From Nonomuraea wenchangensis (lineage in GTDB: Bacteria > Actinomycetota > Actinomycetes > Streptosporangiales > Streptosporangiaceae): a stretch of 64,000 bases of DNA. The number at the start of each line of letters is the position of its first letter. Positions within the stretch are counted from its first letter, which is position 1. The position numbers and the translations under genes were made by a program. The stretch lies in NCBI RefSeq assembly GCF_900111685.1, contig NZ_FOHX01000023.1, forward strand, positions 1-64,000, written 5' to 3'. Of the stretch, positions 16,026 to 24,408 are shown piece after piece. The notes under the pieces were generated by a model. The model was not told where the DNA came from, made no database searches, and saw only the letters and a list, made by a program, of their open reading frames with translations.

Positions 16026-17444
16026 TCAGCGCTGTGGTGGGCGGCCCCAGATGCGGCGGAAGTCGGCGAGCGGGTACGCGACGTCGGCGGGCGGGAGGTC
16101 CCAGAGGCGGGTGCGCCGCTGGTCGAGGTCGAAGCGGGGCCAGCCGGGGTCGCCGGTGGCGGCGAACGACGTCCAGGCGCGGCGGACGCGCTCCGACAGC
16201 TCGGCGAAACCGGCGGGCGGCGGGGAGCCCAGGAGGCGGGCGGCGAAGCGGCTGTGGCCGTCGCCGAAGGTGAACGGCACGTCCACGCCGTGCGCCGCGC
16301 CCAGCGCCGGGCCCTTCCAGGTGAAGTCGTACAGCCAGGTGCGGCCGCCGGCCCGCGCGTGGGCCTCGGCGGTCCACGTGGTCGGCATGCGGACCAGCGC
16401 GTCCGACATCAGCACGGTGAACAGCTCGGCGTCGCCGGCCCCGGGGTGCGCCAGGCCGTACGTGGGCACGGCGTCGGCGTCCAGCCCGAACGAGGCCGCC
16501 GCCGCGGCCGGATCGGCGCCGGCGGGCGGTCCGCCGGGGGCTAGCCCGCGATACTCCTCGTGGGTGAAGCCGCAGATCAGCTCGACGCCGCGGGCGGCCG
16601 GACCGGCCATGCCCGCCCACGGCGGCCCGGTGACCAGCTCGCCGTCCACGACCGGCCCGAACGGGCTCCCGCCGGCCCCCGTGACGTCCCGCGCCGCGAG
16701 GACGGCCTCGGGCGGCAGCCCGGCGAGACCTTCGTACGTCGCCGTGACCCCGGCCGCCGCGGCCAGCGCCTCGGTGACGCGCCCGGCCTCGTCCCTGGTG
16801 CGGAGACCGGCCGGGATGCTCTGCGCGATCGCCCGGCGGAACAGCCCCGCCCCGGCCGGCGCCGCCGTCAGCAGCGCGACCGAGGCCGCGCCCGCCGACT
16901 GGCCGAACACCGTCACGTTGCCGGGGTCGCCGCCGAACGCGGCGATGTTCCCTCGCACCCACTCCAGCGCGGCGAGCTGGTCGCGCAGCCCGCGGTTGTC
17001 CGGGACGCCGGGCAGGTGGCCGAAGCCCTCGAAGCCCACCCGGTAGTCCACGGTCACCACCACGACGCCGGAACGGGCCAGCACGGTGCCGTCGTACTGC
17101 GGCATGGCCGTCGCGCCGATCTGCCACGCGCCGCCGTAGAGCCACACCATGACCGGCAGCCCCGCCCCGCCGGGGTCGGGGCTCCACACGTTGAGGTTCA
17201 GGCAGGCCAGCCCGTCCCCGGGCCGCCAGATCGGCGGCACCCCCGGCGCAGGTGGGAGCTGGGGCGGCGCGGCGCCGTACGCGACGGCGTCCCGCACCCC
17301 GTCCCACGCGGGCGGCGGGGCGGGCGGCCGGAAGCGCAGCGGCCCTTCCGGCGCGGCCGCGTACGGCACGCCCAGGAAGGAGGCGACACCCTCCCGCACG
17401 GCGCCCCGTACGGGGCCTTGGGCGGTCTTCGCGATGACCTGCAT
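16026..17444 (-). CDS. type-B carboxylesterase/lipase family protein
   Basis: A 472-residue serine esterase. Family landmarks are FLGVPYAAAPEGPLRFRPP at the N-terminus, the oxyanion hole GGAW (VMVWLYGGAWQIG), CLNLNVWSP, the nucleophile elbow FGQSAGA (Ser near 188) and the catalytic His in GAAHGVDVPFTFG near 380; the acidic residue is probably Glu of CGFTHEEYRGL. Length matches bacterial type-B (p-nitrobenzyl esterase-like) enzymes. There is no signal peptide, so it acts in the cytosol on small esters or carbamates; the natural substrate is unknown. The ATG at 17444 has GGAGA just upstream. The gene is separated from the four-gene operon upstream by 74 bases. Confidence 0.92.
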   Translation of the reverse strand: MQVIAKTAQGPVRGAVREGVASFLGVPYAAAPEGPLRFRPPAPPPAWDGVRDAVAYGAAPPQLPPAPGVPPIWRPGDGLACLNLNVWSPDPGGAGLPVMVWLYGGAWQIGATAMPQYDGTVLARSGVVVVTVDYRVGFEGFGHLPGVPDNRGLRDQLAALEWVRGNIAAFGGDPGNVTVFGQSAGAASVALLTAAPAGAGLFRRAIAQSIPAGLRTRDEAGRVTEALAAAAGVTATYEGLAGLPPEAVLAARDVTGAGGSPFGPVVDGELVTGPPWAGMAGPAARGVELICGFTHEEYRGLAPGGPPAGADPAAAAASFGLDADAVPTYGLAHPGAGDAELFTVLMSDALVRMPTTWTAEAHARAGGRTWLYDFTWKGPALGAAHGVDVPFTFGDGHSRFAARLLGSPPPAGFAELSERVRRAWTSFAATGDPGWPRFDLDQRRTRLWDLPPADVAYPLADFRRIWGRPPQR

Positions 17445-17518
17445 GTCTCCAGTGTGGCCGGGGATGCTTGGAGATCACTTGGACGCGGCTGCACGCCGGC
17501 GCCCCGGCGCGGCCGAGG

Positions 17519-18436
17519 TCAGCCGCGGAGCCGGGCCGAGGGCGGGGCGGGGGACCGGGGGCGGCCGACGCGGGCGATGTGCAGCAGCGAGGAGGGATCG
17601 GCGACGCCCAGGCGGGCGGCGAGCTCGCGCCGCGTGCCGGGGCTGTCGATGATCTGGCTCAGCGGATGCGTGGTGTAGCCGGCGGCGGAGAGGGTGAGCC
17701 AGTGGCGGAGGAGGAGCCGCCCCTGCTCCACCTCGTCGCCCGCCGGGCCGGTCAGCACCAGCACGTCGCCGTCGTGGTCGAGCAGCCCGCGCGAGGCGCC
17801 GGCCAGGACGCGGGGCAGGCCGAGCGGCCGGAGCGCAGGGTACAGCGCCAGCGACGCGCGCAGCGCCACCGCCTCCAGCCGGGTCAGGCGCAGCGCCCGG
17901 TCGCTCAGGCCGTCGAGCAGGTAGCGGCGGTGCCGCCGGGTCAGCCGCAGCCACTGGCGCAGCTCGCGGGTCACCTCCGGCGAGCCGTACTGGTGCAGGT
18001 CGGCCGCGTGCAGCAGGTCGGCGAGGTCGCGGCACGGGACGCGGCGCATCCCGGTCAGCCCGGCCACCAGCTCGTCCGGCAGCCGCCCGGGATGGTAGTC
18101 GCCCCGGTTGGCGCCGCGGGCGCGTACGTCGGCCGTGGCGAAGGGCGTCGCGTACGTCTGCGCGGCCCGCCGCAGATGGCCGACGCGCAGCGGGCCGGGG
18201 TCGGCGTCGAACGCCACGGGCAGGCCCGCCGACGCGCACACGATCAGGCAGCACTCCACGAACGCCCCCAGGCCGAGCCGCAGGTCGCGGCCCGTGGGAT
18301 CGCTGACCGGCAGCGCCCGGTCCGGGTCCCAGCCGACGGTCACCCGGTCGTCCTCGTACGTCAGCGTCCAGGGCTGCGTGTTGTGCGCGCTCGGCGCACG
18401 CCAGAAGTCGGGCTCCAGCGCCCGCAGCTCGTTCAC
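17519..18436 (-). CDS. nitroreductase-like flavoprotein (Acg-type)
   Basis: A 305-residue protein starting at GTG 18436. The first residues contain APSAHNTQPW, the FMN-phosphate-binding motif of nitroreductase-fold proteins, and RDLRLGLGAFVECCLIVCASAGLP is the following helix. The second half has DVLVLTGPAGD and a C-terminal HTHPLSQIID-like segment (YTTHPLSQIID). The layout resembles actinobacterial Acg-family proteins, two degenerate nitroreductase repeats in one chain that bind FMN and cover it with a lid. The role may be redox chemistry or flavin storage. It is the last gene of a four-gene operon and overlaps the previous gene by 4 bp (GTGA), implying a shared pathway rather than a free-standing stress gene. 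Confidence 0.8.
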   Translation of the reverse strand: MNELRALEPDFWRAPSAHNTQPWTLTYEDDRVTVGWDPDRALPVSDPTGRDLRLGLGAFVECCLIVCASAGLPVAFDADPGPLRVGHLRRAAQTYATPFATADVRARGANRGDYHPGRLPDELVAGLTGMRRVPCRDLADLLHAADLHQYGSPEVTRELRQWLRLTRRHRRYLLDGLSDRALRLTRLEAVALRASLALYPALRPLGLPRVLAGASRGLLDHDGDVLVLTGPAGDEVEQGRLLLRHWLTLSAAGYTTHPLSQIIDSPGTRRELAARLGVADPSSLLHIARVGRPRSPAPPSARLRG

Positions 18437-19518
18437 GTGAGGTCCTTGGCGTAGAAGGCGTAGCCGTGGAGGGGGCGGCCTCCCATGGCGGTGTACTGGG
18501 CGGCGGAGCCGGGGTTGGTGCGCTCGACGTACGTGCTGCGCAGCGTGTGGTAGCCGCCGCGGCGCAGGCCCGCGTGCAGCTCGCGCGAGAGCAGGCGCAT
18601 GTAGCCGCGGCCCTGCTCGTCCGGCACCGTGCCCTTGATCACGAGCACCGCCTCGCGCCGGTAGCGGGAGCGGGTGGCGAGCAGCCGGAGCTGGTTGAGC
18701 AGGTGCAGGTCGCCACGTACGCGCATGACGAACTCGGAGATGTCGGGCAGGCACAGCACGAACGCGATCGGCCGCCCCGCCTTGGTGAGGTACAGCAGCA
18801 GGTCCTCGTCCAGCAGGTGCGCCAGCCCGTCGGTCTGCGCCGCGAGCTGGGCGGCGGAGATCTCGGTGTAGTAGCCGAGCCCGGCGAAGGCGGCGTTGAG
18901 CATGCCGCGCAGGATCGGCAGCTGCTCGGCCACCCGGCGGCGGTCGCCGCGGTGCACCCGCAGCTCTTCGGCCACGACGCGGGCGTCGTCGAAGGCGAAC
19001 ACCGGCTCCGGCGGCACCGGGCAGATCCAGGTGTCGGACTCGAAACGGCGGGCGAAGCCGTACGCCTCGTACGCGGCCGGGTAGTAGGGCGGGTTCCAGG
19101 CGCTGTCGATGAAGCCGCGCTCGGCGAAGCCCGAGGTGATGACGCCGCCCGCCTGGTTCGGCAGCAGCGAGACCGGGCCGAACGCCGTCCGCCGCCCGTT
19201 CGCGCGGCCCGCCGCGCACACGGCGTCGAACAGCTCCTCGGCGGCGTCCTCCGCGAACTCGGTGAGGCCGAAGAGCTGCAGCCGCCCGCCCAGCTTGGCG
19301 TCGAACGCGGCGTCGGTGTGCAGGGTCGTGCGGGCGACGACCCGGCCGGCGCGGCGCAGCACGTACAGGGCGACGCCCTGGCGCAGCCACGTGCGGACCT
19401 GGGCGTGCAGCGGCGGGACGAAGCGCGGCGGCTCGTCGCCGGAGGCGTGCAGCCGGTCGGTGAGCGACAGGAAGTCGCGCAGGCCGGCCCGGCTCTCGAC
19501 GCGTTCCAGCCCGCTCAC
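18433..19518 (-). CDS. GNAT-like acyltransferase-domain protein
   Basis: A 361-residue protein starting at GTG 19518 (overlaps the preceding stop by GTGA). The N-terminal half contains FVPPLHAQVRTWLRQGVALY and FGPVSLLPNQAGGVI with FIDSAWNPPYYPAAYEAYGF, a pattern found in uncharacterised GNAT-related proteins where the loop after the central strands holds NPPYY. The C-terminal half (KGTVPDEQGRGYMRLLSREL) has a QGRGYM element like the pyrophosphate-binding loop of N-acetyltransferases, and ends GGRPLHGYAFYAKDL. It probably transfers an acyl or aminoacyl group. The partner ligase suggests the donor may be a CoA thioester made in the same operon. Function is inferred only from fold. Confidence 0.72.
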   Translation of the reverse strand: MSGLERVESRAGLRDFLSLTDRLHASGDEPPRFVPPLHAQVRTWLRQGVALYVLRRAGRVVARTTLHTDAAFDAKLGGRLQLFGLTEFAEDAAEELFDAVCAAGRANGRRTAFGPVSLLPNQAGGVITSGFAERGFIDSAWNPPYYPAAYEAYGFARRFESDTWICPVPPEPVFAFDDARVVAEELRVHRGDRRRVAEQLPILRGMLNAAFAGLGYYTEISAAQLAAQTDGLAHLLDEDLLLYLTKAGRPIAFVLCLPDISEFVMRVRGDLHLLNQLRLLATRSRYRREAVLVIKGTVPDEQGRGYMRLLSRELHAGLRRGGYHTLRSTYVERTNPGSAAQYTAMGGRPLHGYAFYAKDLT

Positions 19519-19958
19519 GAGCGCTTCACCGGCGGGCCCGCGCTCTCCGTCGACAGCGGCGTGAACGTCTCGATGTGCGCCATCCCGTCGCCCTCGGCCC
19601 GCCACACCCCGTTGCTGTAGCCCTCGGGCTCGGCGTTGTAGACCCTGATGTAGCCGCCGGTGGCGTTCCTCGTGCCGTCGGTGACCCATTGCATGAGCCT
19701 GCGGTGGTGGCGGGTGCGGGCGAAGCGCATCAGGGCGTCGCGGTCCTCGAAGAACGCCAGCGTGCCCAGCGTGAAAGGGAACTCCCAGTAGACCTTGTGC
19801 CACCGGTAGCCGCGCATCCGCTTCATGTCGCGCACCATGCGCCACCAGGTGAAGGAGAGGACGACGATCGACAGCGGCCCCCGGTAGCGGGTCGCCCCGA
19901 CGAACATCGCCGTCGCCTGCCCCTGCGGCGGCGCCTTGCTGAAATCGGTGGTCCTCAT
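19515..19958 (-). CDS. small protein, possibly a dimeric alpha/beta-barrel oxygenase
   Basis: A 147-residue soluble protein. GATRYRGPLSIVVLSFTWWR forms a strand after a short N-terminal tail, followed by the basic helix MKRMRGYRWHKVYWEFP, the strand FTLGTLAFFEDRDALMRFA and the segment TRHHRRLMQWVTDG, then a C-terminal strand SNGVWRAEGDGM. This strand-helix order, with a central FED/RHH region, resembles antibiotic-biosynthesis monooxygenase-like ferredoxin folds, but I cannot name the family with confidence. Its ATG (19958) shares one base with the stop of the ligase gene (TGATG) and its stop overlaps the next start by 4 bp, so it is locked into the four-gene operon. Confidence 0.7.
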   Translation of the reverse strand: MRTTDFSKAPPQGQATAMFVGATRYRGPLSIVVLSFTWWRMVRDMKRMRGYRWHKVYWEFPFTLGTLAFFEDRDALMRFARTRHHRRLMQWVTDGTRNATGGYIRVYNAEPEGYSNGVWRAEGDGMAHIETFTPLSTESAGPPVKRS

Positions 19959-21493
19959 CAGTCCTTCACCAGGTAGACGTTCTTCATCTTGGTGAGCCCG
20001 GCGAACGGGCCCTCGCCCGGCCCGAACACCCGTACCCGCAGGTCGGCGGCCGTCGGGTCCTCGCGCAGCGACTCGGCGAAGTCGCGCGAGACGGCGCTCA
20101 GGTGGGCCAGCACGCCCTTGCGGCACAGCGCGGCCAGCTCCTCCCCATCGACCTCGCCGCGTACCTCCAGGTTCACGACCGGGCGGTACTCCAGGCCGGG
20201 CAGCTCCTCCAGCGACAGGCAGAAGCGGTTGATCGCGGCGGCGTACGGGTTGCCCTGGTAGAGGCCGTACTCGACGTCCTGCGGATACAGGTTCGCCCCC
20301 ATGTAGGAGATCGTCGAGTCCTTGCGGCCGAACAGGAACAGCAGCGGCAGGTTCAGCCGCTCGTCGGTCCAGGCGCGCTCGTACGCCTCGTCCCCGAGCG
20401 CGGCGCGCACCTCGGCGAGCGTGCGCAGCGCGGCCTCGTCGCCCACGTTGTAGCGCAGCTTGGGCTGCAGGCACGTCTTGGTGTTGATCGTGCACAGCAG
20501 CTCGCCGGCGGCGTTGACCTCCAGGAACGTCTCCAGCGGGTTGTAGTGGAAGATCATCGGCAGCCGCTGCTCGCCCGGCCCCAGCAGCCGCTCGCGCAGC
20601 TCCCGGTCGACGGCCAGGCGCTTGCGCAGCCACACGCTGAACCCGCTCTCGGCGCCCATCCCGATCGTCAGGTCACTCGCGCCGTAGCCGGAGCGGACCT
20701 CCTCGAAACGCTCCTCCAGGTAGTCGCGCAGCGCCTCGGTCATGCCCTCGCCGCCGACCATGCCCCGGATCCGGTACTCCCGCCACGGGAAGCCGCGCTC
20801 GTCGAGATGGTCGCGCAGGTGCTTGAGGAACGGCGGGTAGGCGGACACCACGTAGTCGTAGCCGGGCCCGAAGTGCTCCAGCGTGTCGGCGATCTTCTCC
20901 AGGTCGGGGCCGGTGTTCTTGACCATCGCGATGCGCGCCATGGCCGCGCCGGTGGTGGTGCCGGTGGCCCAGGCGCCCATCGAGTACGCGTTGACCACGA
21001 ACAGCCGCCTGCCGGGGAAGACCAGCTCGATGTAGCCGGCCGCGTTGCGGTACACGCCCTTGAGCTCGCGCGGCCCGCGCACCCAGTTGTACGGCTTGCC
21101 GCTCGACCCGGACGACTCGTCCACGATCACGCCCGCCCGGTGCAGCCTGCCCTCCTGGCAGCGGCTCTCCTCGTCGTAGGCGGCGGCGTAGTTCTGCTTG
21201 GTGGTCTCGGGGAAGTCCGCGAGCCTGCGGGCGTGCTCGGCGCCGTTCTCCCGCAGGAAGTGCCGGTAGGCGGGCACGTCCACGGCCGCGAACTGGCAGG
21301 CCACGCGGGCGTGCCTGGCGGCCAGGCGGTCCAGCGCCGGACGGTAGTTGCGGGCGACCAGCCGCCAGATCGCGGGATGCAGCGCGCCGAGCCGGTAGGC
21401 GCCGGTCAGGCACCAGGAGTAGGACTGGAGCCGCAGGCGGCGCCAGCGCTGGCGCGCGGTGAGGGGGCCGAGACGGGGACTGAGCCGGTTCAT
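19958..21493 (-). CDS. phenylacetate-CoA ligase family (PaaK-like) adenylating enzyme
   Basis: A 511-residue member of the ANL superfamily. The P-loop is ESSGSSGKPYNW near residue 125, followed by VNAYSMGAWATGTT. The next landmark is GGEGMTEALRDYL; the region RSGYGASDLTIGMG corresponds to motif A5; NLPLLFLFGRKDSTISYMG is the hinge/A8 region (the Asp of GRKD). The helical N-terminus (about 60 residues with RQRWRRLRLQSYSW) is longer than in PaaK and resembles CapK/CoF-synthetase-like relatives. It should activate a carboxylic acid as an acyl-adenylate and pass it to CoA or another acceptor. The gene leads a four-gene operon whose other products could use the activated acid. The substrate is not predictable. 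Confidence 0.85.
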   Translation of the reverse strand: MNRLSPRLGPLTARQRWRRLRLQSYSWCLTGAYRLGALHPAIWRLVARNYRPALDRLAARHARVACQFAAVDVPAYRHFLRENGAEHARRLADFPETTKQNYAAAYDEESRCQEGRLHRAGVIVDESSGSSGKPYNWVRGPRELKGVYRNAAGYIELVFPGRRLFVVNAYSMGAWATGTTTGAAMARIAMVKNTGPDLEKIADTLEHFGPGYDYVVSAYPPFLKHLRDHLDERGFPWREYRIRGMVGGEGMTEALRDYLEERFEEVRSGYGASDLTIGMGAESGFSVWLRKRLAVDRELRERLLGPGEQRLPMIFHYNPLETFLEVNAAGELLCTINTKTCLQPKLRYNVGDEAALRTLAEVRAALGDEAYERAWTDERLNLPLLFLFGRKDSTISYMGANLYPQDVEYGLYQGNPYAAAINRFCLSLEELPGLEYRPVVNLEVRGEVDGEELAALCRKGVLAHLSAVSRDFAESLREDPTAADLRVRVFGPGEGPFAGLTKMKNVYLVKD

Positions 21494-21626
21494 GAGCGGT
21501 GACCCTAATGATCACGAATTGCCGATCACTTGCGTCGTACTTGAACCGCTGACGCGGAACCACCCTTTCCGCGTTCGCCCCTACGGTGGCCGGTGAAAGC
21601 GGACGGGCCGACCGAGGAGTACGTTG

Positions 21627-22754
21627 ATGATCGCACTGTCGTGGCCGCAGGTGAGCGCACGCCGGCTGGAGCGGGCCGGCCTGGGCGCGGAGCCGGCCAG
21701 GACCGGCCCGGCCGAGGTCGTGGCCGCCATGTGCGGCGCGCACGCCCAGGTGATGTCGGCGGCGGAGGTCTCCGTCGGCCTGCGCCTCGCCGGGGCCACC
21801 CGCGCGCACGTGCGCGCCGCGCTGCGGCCCGGGGGCGAGCTGGTCAAGACGTACGGGCCGCGCGGCACCGTCCACGTGCTGCCCGCCCGCGACCTGGGGG
21901 CGTGGGTGAGCGCGCTGTCGTCGCTGCCGGCGGGCAGGAACCCGCACGCGCCGTCCGTACGGCTCACCCCCGAGCAGACCGAACGGGTGGTGGCGGCGAT
22001 CACCGAGGCGGTCGCCGCCGACGAGCTGACCATCGACGAGCTGAGCGACCGGGTCGTGGACCTCGCCGGGCCCTGGGCGGGGGACCTCGTCATGCCCGCG
22101 TTCGGCGGGAACTGGCCGCGCTGGCGGCAGGCGATGCACCTGGCCGCGCACCGGGGCGCGTTCGTGTTCGGGGCCGGACGGGGGCGCAAGGTCACCTACA
22201 CCGCTCCGCCTGCCGCCGCCCCGGCCGAGGACGGGCTCGGCGAGCTGGTGCGCGGCTACCTCACGGCGTACGGGCCGGCCACGCCGGAGCAGTTCGCCCA
22301 GTGGGCGGGCGGGCCGGTGCGGTGGGCGGCGGGCGCCTTCGAGAGGGCGGGGGTGGAGGAGGTGCTGTTCGAGGGGCGGCCGGCCTGGGTGGTCGCCGGG
22401 GACACGGCGGTGCCGGAGGAGCCGCCGCGCGGGGTGCGGCTGCTGCCGTACTTCGACGCGTACGTGGTGGCGGGGCGGCCCCGCGAGCTGCTGTACCCCG
22501 GTGCGGCGGCGGCGCGGGCGCTCAACCGGGGGCAGGCGGGCAACTTCCCGGTGCTGCTCGTGGACGGCGTCGTGGCCGGCGTCTGGCACCAGCGCCGCTC
22601 CGGCGACCGCCTCGACGTGACCGTGGAGCCGCTCCACGAGCTCGGCCCGGAGCGGGAACGGGAGCTGGAGGAGCAGGTCGAGCGGCTGGGCGAGGTGCTG
22701 GAGGCCCGGCCCCGCCTGACCATCGGCATGGTCACCGTGGGTGCACATGCCTGA
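21627..22754 (+). CDS. winged-helix AlkZ-like (HTH_42) DNA-glycosylase family protein
   Basis: A 375-residue single protein of the HTH_42 family, whose characterised members (AlkZ, YcaQ) are DNA glycosylases that remove bulky alkyl or interstrand-crosslinked bases. Three winged-helix units are suggested by TIDELSDRVVDLAGP, ATPEQFAQWAGGPV and the C-terminal half; the beta region RGTVHVLPARDLGAW is typical. The catalytic motif, usually Q-x-Q, reads H39-A40-Q41 (GAHAQVMSA), so the first Gln is replaced by His. SD GAGGAG (21614-21619) lies 7 bases before ATG 21627; a TTG one codon upstream is less likely. It is transcribed divergently from the PaaK-like operon with 133 bases between, so it may protect against a reactive product; this is inference. 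Confidence 0.82.
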   Translation: MIALSWPQVSARRLERAGLGAEPARTGPAEVVAAMCGAHAQVMSAAEVSVGLRLAGATRAHVRAALRPGGELVKTYGPRGTVHVLPARDLGAWVSALSSLPAGRNPHAPSVRLTPEQTERVVAAITEAVAADELTIDELSDRVVDLAGPWAGDLVMPAFGGNWPRWRQAMHLAAHRGAFVFGAGRGRKVTYTAPPAAAPAEDGLGELVRGYLTAYGPATPEQFAQWAGGPVRWAAGAFERAGVEEVLFEGRPAWVVAGDTAVPEEPPRGVRLLPYFDAYVVAGRPRELLYPGAAAARALNRGQAGNFPVLLVDGVVAGVWHQRRSGDRLDVTVEPLHELGPERERELEEQVERLGEVLEARPRLTIGMVTVGAHA

Positions 22755-22789
22755 AACACTCCCTGTCGTGGCCTAGGATAGGGAGCGAT

Positions 22790-23191
22790 ATGGAGCAATA
22801 CACCGTAGAGCAGGCGGCCGCGCTGCTCGGGCTGCACGTCAAGACCGTGCGCAACTACGTACGCGACGGGCGGCTGCCCGCCGTGCGGGTGGGCAAGCGC
22901 TACCGGATCGCCAAGGACGACCTGGCCGCGTTCGGCGGGCTGCCGCCGGACGAGCCCGCGCCGCGGCGCGCCGCCGAGGTGTCGGCCATCGTCCAGCTCG
23001 ACGGGATCGGCCGCGCCGAGATGGACCGCGTCACCACCATGGTCACCGGCGCCCTCGCCGGGCGGCCCAACGGCGTACGGGTCCAGTTCGCCTACGACGA
23101 GGAGCGCGCCCACCTCAAGGTGATCGTGCTCGGCGAGCTGGAGCCCGCCGCGCAGGTCCTGCGCATCGTCGACGCGCTGGTCCGCGCGTGA
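22790..23191 (+). CDS. excisionase-type HTH regulator
   Basis: A 133-residue protein. Residues 3-48 form a MerR/excisionase-like helix-turn-helix: YTVEQAAALLGLHVKTVRNY followed by RDGRLPAVRVGKRYRIAKDD, the HTH_17 pattern. The second half (about 60-133: AIVQLDGIGRAEMDRVTTMV, then RVQFAYDEERAHLKVIVLG) is a ferredoxin-like alpha/beta domain of unknown ligand. GGGAG just before the ATG serves as SD, and TAGGAT (22774-22779) may be the -10. The stop lies 30 bases before the ATG of the DUF4180 gene, so the two form a pair. It likely regulates its own operon; no element integrase is nearby, so it is not a phage excisionase. Confidence 0.8.
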   Translation: MEQYTVEQAAALLGLHVKTVRNYVRDGRLPAVRVGKRYRIAKDDLAAFGGLPPDEPAPRRAAEVSAIVQLDGIGRAEMDRVTTMVTGALAGRPNGVRVQFAYDEERAHLKVIVLGELEPAAQVLRIVDALVRA

Positions 23192-23220
23192 CGCTCCCCG
23201 ATCCCCTTCTGAGAGGCACC

Positions 23221-23559
23221 ATGCTCGACGACGTCCACGTCTGCCCGCCCGACGGCCCGCCCCTGCGGGAGGAGCGCGACGCGCTCGACCTCATCGCCGA
23301 GACCTGGGGGCGCGATGCCGCCTGGGTGGCGGTGCCCGTGGAGCGGCTGCACGACGACTTCTTCGCCCTCGCCACCGGCGTGGCGGGGCAGATCACGCAG
23401 AAGTTCGCGAACTACCGGCTCGGGCTGGCGGTCGTCGGCGACATCTCGCGCTTCACGGCCGGGAGCGCCGCGGTGCGCGCCTGGGTGACGGAGGCGAACC
23501 GGGGGCGGGAGCTGTGGTTCGTCCGCGACCTCGACGAGCTGGCCGCCCGCCGCGCCTGA
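23221..23559 (+). CDS. DUF4180 domain protein
   Basis: A 112-residue protein that fits DUF4180, a family of small bacterial proteins without known function. Recognisable parts are VHVCPPDGPPLREERDALDL, AAWVAVPVERLHDDFFALAT, GVAGQITQKFANYRLGLAVVGD and the C-terminal RGRELWFVRDLDEL. The ATG at 23221 is taken because GAGAGG lies 4 bases upstream; a GTG at 23188 overlapping the preceding stop would add 11 residues. The partner HTH gene upstream suggests a two-gene unit. Confidence 0.8.
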   Translation: MLDDVHVCPPDGPPLREERDALDLIAETWGRDAAWVAVPVERLHDDFFALATGVAGQITQKFANYRLGLAVVGDISRFTAGSAAVRAWVTEANRGRELWFVRDLDELAARRA

Positions 23560-23585
23560 CCCGCCCGGGCCAGGCTCCGCTTCGG

Positions 23586-24344
23586 TCATGTCCCGCGGGC
23601 GGCGGCCTCGATGCCGTCGAGCACCACGTCCAGGCCCGCCAGGAACGCCTGGCGGGTCCGGTGCTCCAGGAAAGGCTCGCCGCCGTCGCCGCCGTCGCCG
23701 CCCGGCCAGTCGTCCTCCGACTCCACCCACCGCGCCATCGGGTAGCGCCCGGCGAACCCGGGAGCCACATCCTCCAGCAGCGACGCGCGGGCCCGCCACC
23801 ACTCCTCGTCCGACACGCCGGTCTCCGACGGGGCCTCGCGCGACTCGGCCACCGTGCGGGCCGCGCCGCGCACGAAGTCGTACAGCAGCGCCACCACGCC
23901 CCGCACCCGGGCCGGCCGCAGCCCGGTCGCCCGCAGGATCCCGACCAGGGTCTCCAGCGCCGCGAACTCGTTGGGCCCCAGCACCGGCCGGGCCTGCGAC
24001 ACCTGGAGGATCCACGGGTGACGCAGGTAGAAGGCGCGGGTCTGCTCGGCCCACGCCGCGACGGCCGGGCGCCAGCCGCCGCTCAGGTCGTACTCGGCGG
24101 GCAGCTCGGCCATCGCCCGGTCGTACATGAGATCGACGAGCTCGCCCTTGCTCGGCACGTACGTGTAGAGCGCCATCCCGCTGCGGCCCAGCCGCTCGCC
24201 GACCTTGCGCATCGACAGGGCCGCCATGCCCTCGGCGTCGGCCACCTCGATGGCGGCATCGACGATCACGTCCACGCTCAGCCCCGGCTTCGGCCCCGGC
24301 CGGGTCTCGCGCCGCTCCTGCCCGTCGCGCCACAACAGCGCCAT
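23586..24344 (-). CDS. TetR family regulator (TetR_C_1-like)
   Basis: A 252-residue repressor. The HTH domain covers about 20-65: SVDVIVDAAIEVADAEGM, then AALSMRKVGERLGRSGMALY with the recognition helix, and TYVPSKGELVDLM. The C-terminal ligand domain (FYLRHPWILQVSQARP, LYDFVRGAARTV) matches the tetracycline-repressor-type C-terminal family. A Gly/Asp-rich stretch near residues 208-225 is an unusual loop. The first ATG at 24344 is used although no clear SD precedes it. Two codon-lengths of leader upstream, at 24409-24432, is a perfect 9-bp-arm palindrome, the likely self-operator. No obviously coregulated efflux gene is divergent from it; the next gene upstream (GNAT) ends before the operator. 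Confidence 0.9.
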   Translation of the reverse strand: MALLWRDGQERRETRPGPKPGLSVDVIVDAAIEVADAEGMAALSMRKVGERLGRSGMALYTYVPSKGELVDLMYDRAMAELPAEYDLSGGWRPAVAAWAEQTRAFYLRHPWILQVSQARPVLGPNEFAALETLVGILRATGLRPARVRGVVALLYDFVRGAARTVAESREAPSETGVSDEEWWRARASLLEDVAPGFAGRYPMARWVESEDDWPGGDGGDGGEPFLEHRTRQAFLAGLDVVLDGIEAAARGT

Positions 24345-24408
24345 CGAACGGCGGGCGTCGCCCTGACCGGCGTAGACGACCAACGCGCGACTCCCCGTAC
24401 GGACTCGA

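Noticed and set aside
22790..23191. Phage excisionase
   Set aside because: The HTH resembles excisionases but there is no integrase, att site or other phage gene nearby.
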